64,000 bases of DNA from Methylobacterium sp. NMS14P (GCF_028583545.1 NZ_CP087106.1:744001-808000), one strand, 5' to 3'; shown: positions 41,189-51,851, counted from the stretch's first letter. Translations and numbers: made by a program. Notes: generated by a model from the sequence alone, not told the origin.

Positions 41189-42358
41189 ATGACGCGCGCC
41201 TGCATCGTGGGCTGGGCCCACACCCCCTTCGGCAAGCTCGAGGAGCCCGATGTCGAGGGGCTGATCGCCCGGGTCTCGGGCGAGGCGCTGGCCCATGCCG
41301 GCGTCGAGGACGCGCAGGTCGACGGCATCTACGTGGGCTCGATGAACACCGGCTTCTCGAAGCAGGGCTTCGAGGGCTCGCTGGTGGCGGTGAACCGGCC
41401 GGGCCTCGCCCACGCCCCGGCGACCCACCTGGAGAACGCCTGCGCCACCGGGTCGGCGGCCCTCTACGCGGCCCTCGACTTCGTCGACAGCGGCCGCGGC
41501 CGGGTCGCCCTGGTGATCGGCGCCGAGAAGATGACGGCCAAGAGCGTCGCCGAGACCGGCGACATCCTGCTGGGCGCCTCCTACCGGAAGGAGGAGGCCG
41601 ACATCGAGGGCGGGTTCGCGGGCGTGTTCGGGCGGATCGCGGCGGGCTACTTCCAGCGCTACGGCGACCGCAGCGAGGAGCTGGCCCGCATCGCCGCCAA
41701 GAACCACCGCAACGGCGTCGGCAATCCCTACGCGCAGCTGCGCAAGGATCTCGGCTTCGACTTCTGCAACCGGGTCTCGGAGAAGAACCCCTACGTGGCC
41801 GCCCCCCTGCGGCGCACGGACTGCTCGCTGATCTCGGACGGCGCGGCGGCCCTGGTGGTGGCCGATGCCGAGACGGCCGAGGGCCTGGAGCGGGCGATCG
41901 GCTTCCGCGCCCGGGCCCACGTCAACGACATCCTGCCCCTGTCCCGCCGCGACCCGGCGGAGTTCAAGGGCGCGCGGATGGCTTGGGAGAGGGCGCGGGC
42001 CCAGGCCGGGATCGCCAACGAGGACCTCTCCTTCGTGGAGACCCACGACTGCTTCACGATCGCCGAGCTGATCGAGTACGAGGCGATGGGCCTCGCCGCG
42101 CCGGGCGAGGGTTTTCGCGTGGTGCGCGAGGGGCTCGCAGAGAAGGGCGGCCGGCTGCCGATCAACCCGTCCGGCGGGCTCAAGGCCAAGGGCCATCCCG
42201 TCGGCGCCACCGGCGTGTCCATGCACGTCATGGCCTGCCTCCAGCTCATGGGCGAGGCCGGCGAGATGCAGGTGCCCAGGGCGGAGCTCGCCGGGATCTT
42301 CAACATGGGCGGCGCGGCGGTGGCCAACTACGTGTCGATCCTGGAGCGGCGTCGCTGA
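41189..42358 (+). CDS. Thiolase-family acetyl-CoA acetyltransferase (SCP-x-like)
   Basis: The 389-residue enzyme is a thiolase of the SCP-x/lipid-transfer branch. The acyl-accepting cysteine is C85 in HLENACATGSAAL. Other active-site blocks are VETHDCFTIAELIEYEAMG and the C-terminal NPSGGLKAKGHPVGATG with its His. It lacks the second-Cys motif of biosynthetic thiolases, as expected in this branch, which typically works in beta-oxidation-like degradation. It has a strong GGGAGGT ribosome site. There are no adjacent fatty-acid genes, so its pathway is unknown. Confidence 0.87.
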   Translation: MTRACIVGWAHTPFGKLEEPDVEGLIARVSGEALAHAGVEDAQVDGIYVGSMNTGFSKQGFEGSLVAVNRPGLAHAPATHLENACATGSAALYAALDFVDSGRGRVALVIGAEKMTAKSVAETGDILLGASYRKEEADIEGGFAGVFGRIAAGYFQRYGDRSEELARIAAKNHRNGVGNPYAQLRKDLGFDFCNRVSEKNPYVAAPLRRTDCSLISDGAAALVVADAETAEGLERAIGFRARAHVNDILPLSRRDPAEFKGARMAWERARAQAGIANEDLSFVETHDCFTIAELIEYEAMGLAAPGEGFRVVREGLAEKGGRLPINPSGGLKAKGHPVGATGVSMHVMACLQLMGEAGEMQVPRAELAGIFNMGGAAVANYVSILERRR

Positions 42359-42495
42359 GACGACTCCGGGCGCGTTCCGGCGGCACGCTTCGCCGGTCGC
42401 GGGATAACGCTGTCGGCTCTCGCGTTTCCCGAACCCCTGCGGGCTTGTCGAACGAGCTTCGGGTCCGGTGACATCGGCTGGGGGCGAGCGCAGGT

Positions 42496-42519
42496 CCCCT
42501 CTCCCGCTCGGGAGAGGGG
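42496..42519. repeat. Copy of the CCCTCTCCCG palindrome between convergent genes
   Basis: A perfect 11-bp palindrome arm (42496-42506 with 42509-42519) shares the CCCTCTCCCG/CGGGAGAGGG core with the pair at 11595-11688. It lies 16 bases beyond the minus-strand metY stop and downstream of the plus-strand thiolase, where it could serve as a bidirectional terminator. Confidence 0.8.
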
Positions 42520-42534
42520 GGCCTGTCGCCCCGC

Positions 42535-43827
42535 TCAGCCCAGCCGATCCAGCGCCTGCTGGAGATCGGCGATCAAGTCGGCCTCGCTCTCCAGACCGAT
42601 CGAGAGCCGGACGGTCTCGGGCCCGACCTGCGCGGCGGCCTTCTCGTGCTCCGGCAGCTGCCGGTGCGTGGTCGAGGACGGGTGGATCGCCAGCGACTTG
42701 ATCTCGCCGATGTTCACCAAGTGCGAGATCAGCTCCAGACCGGCGATGAATTCCAAGGCCGCCGGCTCGCCGCCCTTCAGCGCGAAGGTGAAGATCGAGC
42801 CCGGCCCGTCCGGGGTGTAGCGGCGGGCGAGGTCCTCGCCGGGCTGGCCCGGCAGCATCGGGTAGCTCACCCAGGCCACCGCCGGGTGATCCTTCAGGAA
42901 GGCCGCCACCGTCCGCGCGTTGGCGCAGTGCCGCTCCATGCGAAGCGGCAGGGTCTCGATCCCCATGAGCGTCAGGAACGCGTTCATCGGCGACAGGCCG
43001 GGCCCGAGGTCGCGCAGGCCGAAGAACCGGCACGCCGCCGCGAAGGGCGTCTCCGGGAAGGCCTCGGTGAGCACCAGCCCGTCGTAGTCCGGCCAGGGCT
43101 CGGTGATCAGATTGTAGCCGCCCGCCTTCGCCCAGTCGAAGCGGCCGGCGTCGCAGATCACGCCGCCGATGGTCTGGCCGGAGCCGCTGAGGAACTTCGA
43201 GGTGGAGTGCCAGACGATGTCGGCGCCGTGCTCGATCGGCCGGATCAGGGCCGGTGAGGCCAGGGTGTTGTCCACGACGAGCGGCAGGTTGTGGCGGCGG
43301 GCCACCGCGGCGATCCCGTCGAGATCCACCACCGACGCGCAGGGGTTCACGATCGACTCGCAGAAGATGGCCCGGCAGTCCGGCGTGATGGCCGCCTCGA
43401 AATCCTCCGGGGCCATGCCGCGCGCGAAGCGGGGCTTCAGGTCGTAGCGCCCGTCGAGGCGGCGCATCAGGCCGAGCGACCCGCCGAACAGGCGCGGGGA
43501 CGCGACATAGGCGTCGCCGCTCTTCAGCAGCGTCATCAGGACCAGCTGCATAGCCGACTGTCCGGAGGACACCGCCACCCCGGCCTTCGCGCCCTCCAGG
43601 TCGGCGATCCGGCGCTCCAGCGCGGCGACCGTCGGGTTGGAACCGCGCGAGTACGAGAAGCCGGTCCGGCGGCCGGCGAAGATGTCGGCGGCCTGCTCGG
43701 TCGAGTCGAAGACGAAGCCGTTGGTGAAGTAGATCGGCTGGACCCGCGCGCCCGTTGCGGGATCCGGCGCCGCGCCGGCGTGGATCGCCCGGGTCGCGAA
43801 GCGGTGCGGTCGGTTCTGGTCCGTCAT
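42535..43827 (-). CDS. metY: O-acetylhomoserine aminocarboxypropyltransferase (sulfhydrylase)
   Basis: MetY makes homocysteine from O-acetylhomoserine and sulfide using PLP. The 430-residue length, the start FATRAIHAGAAPDPATGARV, QPIYFTNGFVFDSTEQAADI, YSRGSNPTVAALERRIADLE, and the PLP lysine K211 in IVWHSTSKFLSGSGQTIGG place it in the Cys/Met-metabolism PLP family, in the MetY group more than cystathionine gamma-synthase. O-succinylhomoserine use (MetZ) cannot be excluded. The gene lies 58 bp downstream of a receiver-domain gene on the same strand. No SAM riboswitch is seen in that short gap. Confidence 0.87.
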   Translation of the reverse strand: MTDQNRPHRFATRAIHAGAAPDPATGARVQPIYFTNGFVFDSTEQAADIFAGRRTGFSYSRGSNPTVAALERRIADLEGAKAGVAVSSGQSAMQLVLMTLLKSGDAYVASPRLFGGSLGLMRRLDGRYDLKPRFARGMAPEDFEAAITPDCRAIFCESIVNPCASVVDLDGIAAVARRHNLPLVVDNTLASPALIRPIEHGADIVWHSTSKFLSGSGQTIGGVICDAGRFDWAKAGGYNLITEPWPDYDGLVLTEAFPETPFAAACRFFGLRDLGPGLSPMNAFLTLMGIETLPLRMERHCANARTVAAFLKDHPAVAWVSYPMLPGQPGEDLARRYTPDGPGSIFTFALKGGEPAALEFIAGLELISHLVNIGEIKSLAIHPSSTTHRQLPEHEKAAAQVGPETVRLSIGLESEADLIADLQQALDRLG

Positions 43828-43885
43828 GGCTCTCGGTCGGGTGTTCGGGGCCCGGACCGGGTGTCAGCCCGAGCCGATCCCCGCG

Positions 43886-44272
43886 TCAAGCCGCGCGGCG
43901 GATGAAGGCCTGCAGGGTCCGGACCAGGGTGGTCGGCTCGTAGGGCTTCGGGATGAACCGGGCGCCCTCCGGCATGTCGTTGGGGCCGGGCGTACCCATG
44001 CCCGACACGACCAGCACGGGAATCAACGGCCAGCGATGCGCGACGAGGCGCGCCAGGGCGAAGCCGTCCATCGACCCCTGCGGCATGTCGACGTCGGTCA
44101 TCAGGACGCCGACGTCGTCGCGGTTCTCCAGGACCTTCAGCGCCTTGTCGGCGTGCGACGCCTCGACGACGGTGAAGCCCGCATCCGCGAGGGTATCCGA
44201 GGCCTCCATCAGCAGGAGGCCGTCATCTTCCACCAGGAGAACGACGGGTTGGTCGGACGGGCTATCTGACAT
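43886..44272 (-). CDS. Stand-alone response-regulator receiver domain
   Basis: The 128-residue protein is a single CheY-like receiver: acidic pair D16/D17 in VVLLVEDDGLLLMEA, phospho-acceptor D60 in LMTDVDMPQGSMDGFALA, S90 in VLVVSGMG and K109 in RFIPKPYEP. There is no output domain. The gene is monocistronic or leads into metY. Single receivers of this type in alphaproteobacteria often act as phosphate sinks or partners for hybrid kinases of the PAS/HWE group. The cognate kinase is not in the window. Confidence 0.9.
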   Translation of the reverse strand: MSDSPSDQPVVLLVEDDGLLLMEASDTLADAGFTVVEASHADKALKVLENRDDVGVLMTDVDMPQGSMDGFALARLVAHRWPLIPVLVVSGMGTPGPNDMPEGARFIPKPYEPTTLVRTLQAFIRRAA

Positions 44273-44357
44273 CAGACCTGCGAAGGTGAGTCTTAATTCC
44301 GAAACCCGCGCCCTATTCCTCCTGGGCTCCCCCCGTCAAGGCGCGGGGCCGGATCCG

Positions 44358-45014
44358 TCAGGCGGCCTCCTCGCGCTTGCCGAGGCGCTTGTCGAGGTAG
44401 GTGTCGACCGTCTGGGTCAGTTCCTCGACCTTCCCGTCGAAGAAATGGTTGGCGCCCTCGACCATCTGGTGCTCGATGATGACGCCCTTCTGGGTCTTCA
44501 CCTTCTCGATCACCGGCATGACCTCGCGGGCGGGCGCCACCCGGTCCTCGGATCCGTGCACGAACAGGCCGGAGGAGGGGCAGGGGGCCAGGAAGGTGAA
44601 GTCGTAGCGGTTTGCCATGGCGGCGATGGAGATGAAGCCCTCGATCTCGGGGCGGCGCATCAGGAGCTGCATGCCGATCCACGAGCCGAAGGACACGCCC
44701 GCGATCCAGCAGGACTTCGCCTCCGGGTTGACCGACTGCACCCAATCGAGGGCGGCCGCGGCGTCCGACAGCTCGCCCGAACCGTGGTCGAACGATCCCT
44801 GGCTGCGCCCGACCCCGCGGAAATTGAAGCGCAGGGCAGCGAAACCGCGGTTGGCGAAAGTGTAGAAAAGGTTGTACACAATTTGATTGTTCATCGTACC
44901 CCCGAACTGGGGGTGCGGGTGCAGGATGATGGCGATCGGCGCGCCGCGCTTCTTGGGGGCTTGGTAACGGCCTTCCAGGCGGCCGGCCGGGCCGGTGAAG
45001 ATCACTTCGGGCAT
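44358..45014 (-). CDS. Alpha/beta hydrolase (COG2945-like)
   Basis: The 218-residue cytoplasmic hydrolase has a PEVIFTGPAGRLEGRYQAPK start, the HPHPQFGGTMNNQIVY block, FNFRGVGRSQGSFDHG (oxyanion/GxGxS region), nucleophile S108 in WIAGVSFGSWIGM, acid in HGSEDRVAP and catalytic His in EGANHFFDGK. This matches the short esterase-like group (COG2945) of unknown substrate that is very common in Rhizobiales. The ATG at 45014 is chosen because a GAGAGACGAG stretch lies just upstream. It is divergent from the suf operon and close to the Irr-type boxes. Confidence 0.87.
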   Translation of the reverse strand: MPEVIFTGPAGRLEGRYQAPKKRGAPIAIILHPHPQFGGTMNNQIVYNLFYTFANRGFAALRFNFRGVGRSQGSFDHGSGELSDAAAALDWVQSVNPEAKSCWIAGVSFGSWIGMQLLMRRPEIEGFISIAAMANRYDFTFLAPCPSSGLFVHGSEDRVAPAREVMPVIEKVKTQKGVIIEHQMVEGANHFFDGKVEELTQTVDTYLDKRLGKREEAA

Positions 45015-45073
45015 CGCTCGTCTCTCGCTCTGGAGATCGCCCGCCGGGCGATCGGCGCGGCGGCGCAGCAGCC

Positions 45074-45101
45074 TTGACTCGTCGCGCACGCACCATAAAA
45101 G
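45074..45101 (+). promoter_or_regulatory. Candidate suf operon promoter
   Basis: A -35-like TTGACT (45074-45079) is followed after 14-16 bases by an AT-rich -10-like CATAAAAG (45094-45101). The predicted start site would fall in the first Irr-type palindrome, which suggests direct repression. The leader to the first ATG is about 180 nt. Confidence 0.45.
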
Positions 45102-45106
45102 CAGTC

Positions 45107-45141
45107 TTAGAACAGTTCTAGTCGATTAGAACTGTTCTAAA
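45107..45141. promoter_or_regulatory. Tandem Irr-box (ICE)-like palindromes upstream of suf
   Basis: Two near-identical palindromes lie here: TTAGAACAGTTCTA (45107-45120) and ATTAGAACTGTTCTAAA from 45125. Their centres are 19 bp apart, close to two helical turns. They match the iron control element pattern as I recall it for Irr (TTTAGAA-N3-TTCTAAA), the heme/iron-sensing Fur-family regulator of Rhizobiales. Location at the suf promoter fits control of Fe-S assembly by iron. No irr gene is in the window. Confidence 0.7.
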
Positions 45142-45287
45142 CAAGCCGTCCGAAGCACCGCGCAGGCTGCCACGCCGACCGTGCTGGGTCGGCGGGATCT
45201 CATTTTCTCGGCGCGCCTTAGCACGGCGAGCCGGTGCGCGGGCAAGGAATTGTGACGCGCCGCAGCAGGGGGCCTAACGGAACGCGG

Positions 45288-46457
45288 ATGAGCCGGGCAC
45301 GCGCCTATCTCGACTACAACGCCACCGCCCCGGTCCGGCCGGCCGTCGCGGAGTCGGTCGCGCGCGCGCTCACGCTCCCCGGCAACCCGTCCTCGATCCA
45401 CGCGGAGGGGAGGGCCGCCCGGGCAGCCCTAGAAGCGGCGCGGACCGAGGTCGCGGGTCTCGTGAATGCCCGAGCCGAGCAGGTCGTCTTCACCAGCGGC
45501 GGGACCGAGGCGGCGAACGCGGTCCTGTCGGGTGCCCTCCGTCGCCGCGGCGACGCGGCACCGACGCGGTTGCTCCACTCGGCCACGGAGCATCCCTGTG
45601 TCGCGGCCGGTCACCGATTCCCGGACGCGGCCGTGCAGGAAGTGCCGGTCACCGCCGACGGCGTGGTCGATCTCGCCGCCCTGGAGGCGCGACTCGCCGC
45701 TCTCACGGACGAGACCCTGCTCCTCTCGGTCCATGCCGCCAACAACGAGACCGGCGCGGTGCAGCCGCTGGCCGAGATCGTCGGCTTGGCGCGGGCGCAC
45801 GGCCGGACCCTGGTCCACAGCGACGCGGTGCAGGCAGCCGGCAAGATCCCCCTCGACATGGCGGCGCTCGGCCTCGACGCGCTGACGCTGTCGGGCCACA
45901 AGTTCGCGGCGCCCAAGGGCGTCGGCGCGTTCGTGCTGGCCGAGGGCGTCACCCTGGAGACCGCCTTCCTCCGCGGCGGCGGCCAGGAGCGGCGCCTGCG
46001 CTGCGGCACCGAGTGCCTGCCGGCCCTCGTCGGGATGGGCGAGGCCGCCCGGATCGCCCGGGAAGCCCTCGACCCGGAGGCCGCGCGCCTCTCGGCACTT
46101 CGGGACCGGATCGAGGCCGGCGTGCGGGCCATGGCGCCCGACGCGGCGGTGTTCGCCGCCGGGGCGCCGCGCCTGCCCAACACCCTGAGTTTCTCGGTCC
46201 CGGGCCTCGACGCGCCCGCGGCCCTGATCGCCCTCGACCTCGCCGGCGTGGCGGTGTCGTCGGGCTCGGCCTGCTCCTCCGGCAAGGTCGCGCGCTCGGC
46301 GACCCTCGCCGCGATGGGTGTCGGTCCTGACCTCGCCGGGGGGGCGCTGCGCGTCAGCCTCGGCTGGAACACGGTGGACGAGGAGGTGGCATGCTTCCTC
46401 GACGCCTTCGAACGGGTCTTGGAGACCCTATATAGACGGCGAGGCCAGGCGGCCTGA
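45288..46457 (+). CDS. IscS/NifS-like cysteine desulfurase (first gene of suf operon)
   Basis: This 389-residue PLP enzyme removes sulfur from cysteine. The PLP lysine is K205 in LTLSGHKFAAPKG and the persulfide cysteine is C329 in the SSGSACSSGK loop, the long-loop class I (IscS/NifS) form, unlike the class II SufS encoded further down the same operon. The start MSRARAYLDYNATAPVRP is typical. The ATG at 45288 is the first good start. Having both desulfurase classes in one suf operon is known in Rhizobiales. Confidence 0.9.
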   Translation: MSRARAYLDYNATAPVRPAVAESVARALTLPGNPSSIHAEGRAARAALEAARTEVAGLVNARAEQVVFTSGGTEAANAVLSGALRRRGDAAPTRLLHSATEHPCVAAGHRFPDAAVQEVPVTADGVVDLAALEARLAALTDETLLLSVHAANNETGAVQPLAEIVGLARAHGRTLVHSDAVQAAGKIPLDMAALGLDALTLSGHKFAAPKGVGAFVLAEGVTLETAFLRGGGQERRLRCGTECLPALVGMGEAARIAREALDPEAARLSALRDRIEAGVRAMAPDAAVFAAGAPRLPNTLSFSVPGLDAPAALIALDLAGVAVSSGSACSSGKVARSATLAAMGVGPDLAGGALRVSLGWNTVDEEVACFLDAFERVLETLYRRRGQAA

Positions 46458-46524
46458 GCGCCGCACCCCGCTTTCCGACAGACGCTTCCCGGTCCTTGAC
46501 GCCGGAGATGCCTAGGAGACGCTG

Positions 46525-47994
<1,470 letters not shown>

Positions 47995-48019
47995 CCGCCT
48001 GGGCAGCTACGACGACGGC

Positions 48020-48259
48020 GTGCTGCGGGCGGCCCATCGGCACAGCGCGCGGCACGCCGACGAGGTCAGGAGTAGCGTCCTGTGCGGATGCTTCTTCTGG
48101 CTCGAGGTTTTCGCGCCGGACGAGATCGCGGGCTGGATCGCCGATGACGGCACCGCCCTCTGTCCCCGGTGCGGCATCGACGCGGTGATCGGCGACCTCT
48201 CCGGCTACCCGGCCGGGAGCGCCGCGTTCCTGCGGGCGATGCGGGACGAATGGTTTTGA
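48020..48259 (+). CDS. Small cysteine-rich protein inside the suf operon
   Basis: The 79-residue protein (from GTG) has HRHSARHADEVRSSVLCGCF, ALCPRCGIDAVIGDLSGYP, matching a widespread small 'cytoplasmic protein' family whose CGCF and CPxCG cysteines suggest a zinc ribbon. Other family members begin about seven residues earlier, and here the matching codons GSYDDG are present upstream of the GTG with only a CTG (47999) available as start, so translation may begin at CTG, 4 bases after the sufB stop. The function is unknown; location between sufB and sufC hints at Fe-S assembly. Confidence 0.75.
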   Translation: MLRAAHRHSARHADEVRSSVLCGCFFWLEVFAPDEIAGWIADDGTALCPRCGIDAVIGDLSGYPAGSAAFLRAMRDEWF

Positions 48260-48274
48260 AGGACTTGGACTGAC

Positions 48275-49027
<753 letters not shown>

Positions 49028-49030
49028 GCC

Positions 49031-50353
49031 ATGGCCGACGTCACCAACCTCCGCTCCCCCGCCGAGGCCGGCCTGTCGAAGTTGTTCGAGACCGCCCGCC
49101 AGAGCTTCGCCAGTGAGAAGGCGATCGCCCGCGAGGAGGCCTTCCGCTTCTTCGAGGCGACCGGCTTGCCGAGCCGGCGGGTCGAGGCGTTCAAGTACAC
49201 GGACCTGCGCGCCGCGATCTCGGAGGCCGCGCCCCCGGCGGAGGCGCCGAGCCTCGACGTCGCCCGGGCGGCCGTCGCCGGGGCGAAGGGCTTCTCCGGC
49301 ATCGAGGCCGCGCGCCTGACCTTCGTGAACGGCCATCTCGTCCGCGAGCTGTCGGATCTCGACCGGATCCCCGAGGGCGTCACGGTCGTCACGATGTCCG
49401 AGGCGCTGACCCGGGCCCATGTCGACCTGAAGCAGCTCGCCCCGGTGCCGCAGGCCCGGGAGAACCCGGTCTACCAGCTCAACACCGCCTTCCTGGCGGA
49501 CGGCGCGCTGATCACGGTGGCGCCCGGCGCGAAGCCGGCGCGGCCGCTGCACCTGCGCTTCGTGGGCGCCGGGAACACGCCGTTCTCGACGGCGACGCGC
49601 GTGCTCGTCCAGCTGGGCGAGGGCGCGGAGTTCAGCCTGCTGGAGAGCCACGAGGGTCCGGACGGGCTCACCTGCCAGCCGAACGACGCCCTCGACGTGG
49701 TGGTCGGCCCGAAGGCGGCCTTCCGCCACACGCGCCTGAACACGGAGGGCGATGCCACCGTCGCGCTCTCGACCCTGTCGCTGAAGGTCGAGGCCGAGGG
49801 TCAGGTCGAGACCGTGAACCTCGTGACCGGGGCGGTGCTGTCGCGCCACCAGATCTACGTCCACGTCGCGGGCGACGACACGAACGTCGTGGTCAACGGC
49901 GCCGCCATGCTGCGCAAGGGCCAGCTCGCCGACTCGACGCTGCTCGCCGACCATGCCGCGGTGGGCGGCGTCGGCCGCGAGCAGTTCAAGTGGATCATCG
50001 ACGGTGACGCCACCGGCGTGTTCCAGGGCAAGATCATCGTCCGTCAGGCTGCCCAGCAGACCGACGGCAAGATGAAGTCCGACTGCCTCCTCCTCACCGA
50101 CGAGGGGCAGATGATGAACAAGCCGGAGCTGGAGATCTTCGCCGACGACGTGGCCTGCGGCCACGGGGCCACCTGCGGCGCGCCGGACGAGGACCTGCTG
50201 TTCTACCTGATGGCCCGCGGCCTGCCGCGCGCGACCGCCGAGAGCCTGCTCGTGCAGGCCTTCGTGGGCGAGGCCGTGGAGGCGGTCACGCACGAGGGCG
50301 CCCGCGCGGCGCTGATCGGCGAGATCGAGGCCTGGCTGACAGCGCGCGCTTGA
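49031..50353 (+). CDS. sufD: Fe-S cluster assembly protein SufD
   Basis: SufD is the paralogous partner of SufB in the scaffold and is needed for iron entry. The 440-residue protein shows GLPSRRVEAFKYTDLRAAIS at the N-terminus and the beta-helix core typical of SufB/SufD, ending with KMKSDCLLLTDEGQMMNKPE, LEIFADDVACGHGATCGAPD and EDLLFYLMARGLPRATAESL. The conserved GHGAT and Cys block at the C-terminus is complete. The ATG follows the sufC stop by 3 bp. Confidence 0.95.
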   Translation: MADVTNLRSPAEAGLSKLFETARQSFASEKAIAREEAFRFFEATGLPSRRVEAFKYTDLRAAISEAAPPAEAPSLDVARAAVAGAKGFSGIEAARLTFVNGHLVRELSDLDRIPEGVTVVTMSEALTRAHVDLKQLAPVPQARENPVYQLNTAFLADGALITVAPGAKPARPLHLRFVGAGNTPFSTATRVLVQLGEGAEFSLLESHEGPDGLTCQPNDALDVVVGPKAAFRHTRLNTEGDATVALSTLSLKVEAEGQVETVNLVTGAVLSRHQIYVHVAGDDTNVVVNGAAMLRKGQLADSTLLADHAAVGGVGREQFKWIIDGDATGVFQGKIIVRQAAQQTDGKMKSDCLLLTDEGQMMNKPELEIFADDVACGHGATCGAPDEDLLFYLMARGLPRATAESLLVQAFVGEAVEAVTHEGARAALIGEIEAWLTARA

Positions 50354-50360
50354 TCGTCCC

Positions 50361-50386
50361 GGCCGGTCCCGCTCCGCGGACCGGCC
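50361..50386 (+). terminator. Hairpin between sufD and sufS
   Basis: A perfect 9-bp GC stem (GGCCGGTCC, 50361-50369, with 50378-50386) and an 8-base loop start 7 bases after the sufD stop, followed by CTTCTCG. It may cause partial termination or mark mRNA processing inside the operon, since sufS follows after about 200 bp. Confidence 0.55.
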
Positions 50387-50466
50387 CTTCTCGAAACCTG
50401 ATCCCGTTCCGAGGCTACCGCGTCGGCGGACCTCGAACGAGGGATCCAGGGATCGCAACGCCAGCT

Positions 50467-50517
50467 GGAGGCCTCCGTCGAGGCCTCCGCTTCGCTCCGG
50501 CACCTCAGGATGAGGGC
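50467..50517. repeat. Dispersed-type intergenic repeat in the sufD-sufS gap
   Basis: The stretch contains two GAGGCCTC palindromes (around 50469-50487), then CGCTTCGCTCCGG and a CCTCAGGATGAGG inverted element. Read on the other strand it gives the CCTCATCCTGAGGTGCCGG-type sequence I associate with a repeat family scattered through intergenic DNA of Methylobacterium and Bradyrhizobium. It is non-coding here. I saw no second full copy in this window. Confidence 0.55.
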
Positions 50518-50556
50518 TGTTCCCGGGATCGGCGAAGTCTTCGGAAGGTCGCGACC

Positions 50557-51801
50557 ATGAACGCACCCGTCCTCACCCCCACCTACGACGTCGCGGCGAT
50601 CCGGAAGGATTTCCCGATCCTGGCGCAGCAGGTCTACGGCAAGCCGCTCGTCTACCTCGACAACGCCGCCTCGGCGCAGAAGCCCCGGCAGGTGATCGAC
50701 GCGATGGTCTCCTGCATGGAGACCGGCTACGCCAACGTCCACCGCGGCCTCCACTACATGGCGAACGCCGCCACGGAGGGCTTCGAGGGCGCGCGCGAGA
50801 CGACGCGCCAGTTCCTCAACGCCGCCTCGACCGACGAGATCATCTTCACCCGCAACGCCACCGAGGCCTACAACCTCGTGGCCTCGTCGATGGGCTGGGC
50901 CGGCCTGATCGGGGAGGGGGACGAGATCATCCTCTCGATCATGGAGCACCACTCCAACATCGTGCCCTGGCACTTCCTGCGCGAGCGCCGGGGCGCCGTG
51001 ATCAAGTGGGCGCCGGTGGACGACCAGGGCAATTTCCTGGTCGAGGAGTACGAGAAGCTGTTCTCGCCGCGGACCAAGATGGTGGCGATCACCCACATGT
51101 CGAACGTGCTCGGCACCGTGACGCCCGCCGCCGAGATCGTGCGCATCGCCCACGCCCACGGCGTGCCGGTCCTGCTCGACGGCGCGCAGAGCGCGGTGCA
51201 CCAGCCCGTCGACGTGCGGGCGCTCGACTGCGACTTCTTCGTCTTCACCGGCCACAAGGTCTACGGCCCGACCGGGATCGGCGTGCTGTACGGCAAGAAG
51301 GAATGGCTGGAGCGCCTGCCGCCCTACCAGGGCGGCGGCGAGATGATCCGGACGGTGAGCGAGGACGCGATCACCTACAACGATCCGCCCCACCGGTTCG
51401 AGGCCGGCACCCCGGCCATCATCGAGGCGGTCGGTCTCGGCGCCGCGCTCGAGTACATGATGACGCTCGGGCGCGACGCGATCGCCGCCCACGAGGCGAA
51501 GCTCACCGCCTACGCGCAGGAGCGGCTCGGCGCGATGAATTCCCTGCGACTGATCGGCACCGCCCCGGGCAAGGGCGGCGTGATCGCCTTCGAGATGAAG
51601 GGAGCGCACGCCCACGACATCGCCACGGTGATCGACCGGCAGGGCGTCGCGGTGCGGGCCGGGACCCACTGCGCGATGCCGCTGCTCAAGCGGTTCGGCG
51701 TCACCTCGACCTGCCGCGCGTCGTTCGGGCTTTACAACACCACCGCCGAGATCGATGCCCTTGCCGAGGCGCTCGGCAGAGCAGAGATGCTGTTCACCTG
51801 A
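50557..51801 (+). CDS. sufS: Cysteine desulfurase SufS (class II)
   Basis: The 414-residue PLP enzyme supplies sulfur to the SUF scaffold. Blocks are DFPILAQQVYGKPLVYLDNA, NVHRGLHYMANAATEGFEGA, MEHHSNIVPWHF, LLDGAQSAVHQP, PLP lysine K234 in FTGHKVYGPTGIG, and the persulfide cysteine C372 in RAGTHCAMPLLKRF on the short class II loop. A GGAAGGTCGCG stretch precedes the ATG. No SufE or SufU sulfur acceptor is found in the window. The 203-bp gap from sufD with a hairpin and a repeat suggests a separate level of expression. Confidence 0.95.
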   Translation: MNAPVLTPTYDVAAIRKDFPILAQQVYGKPLVYLDNAASAQKPRQVIDAMVSCMETGYANVHRGLHYMANAATEGFEGARETTRQFLNAASTDEIIFTRNATEAYNLVASSMGWAGLIGEGDEIILSIMEHHSNIVPWHFLRERRGAVIKWAPVDDQGNFLVEEYEKLFSPRTKMVAITHMSNVLGTVTPAAEIVRIAHAHGVPVLLDGAQSAVHQPVDVRALDCDFFVFTGHKVYGPTGIGVLYGKKEWLERLPPYQGGGEMIRTVSEDAITYNDPPHRFEAGTPAIIEAVGLGAALEYMMTLGRDAIAAHEAKLTAYAQERLGAMNSLRLIGTAPGKGGVIAFEMKGAHAHDIATVIDRQGVAVRAGTHCAMPLLKRFGVTSTCRASFGLYNTTAEIDALAEALGRAEMLFT

Positions 51802-51851
51802 TACTGGGATGAGGCTGGTCCCGCCCGCGCGGGTCCGGGGAGAGTGAAGCG

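Noticed and set aside
43828..43885. SAM-responsive riboswitch in front of metY
   Set aside because: Only 58 bp separate metY from the upstream gene and I could not fit the SAM-II or SAM-V core to it.
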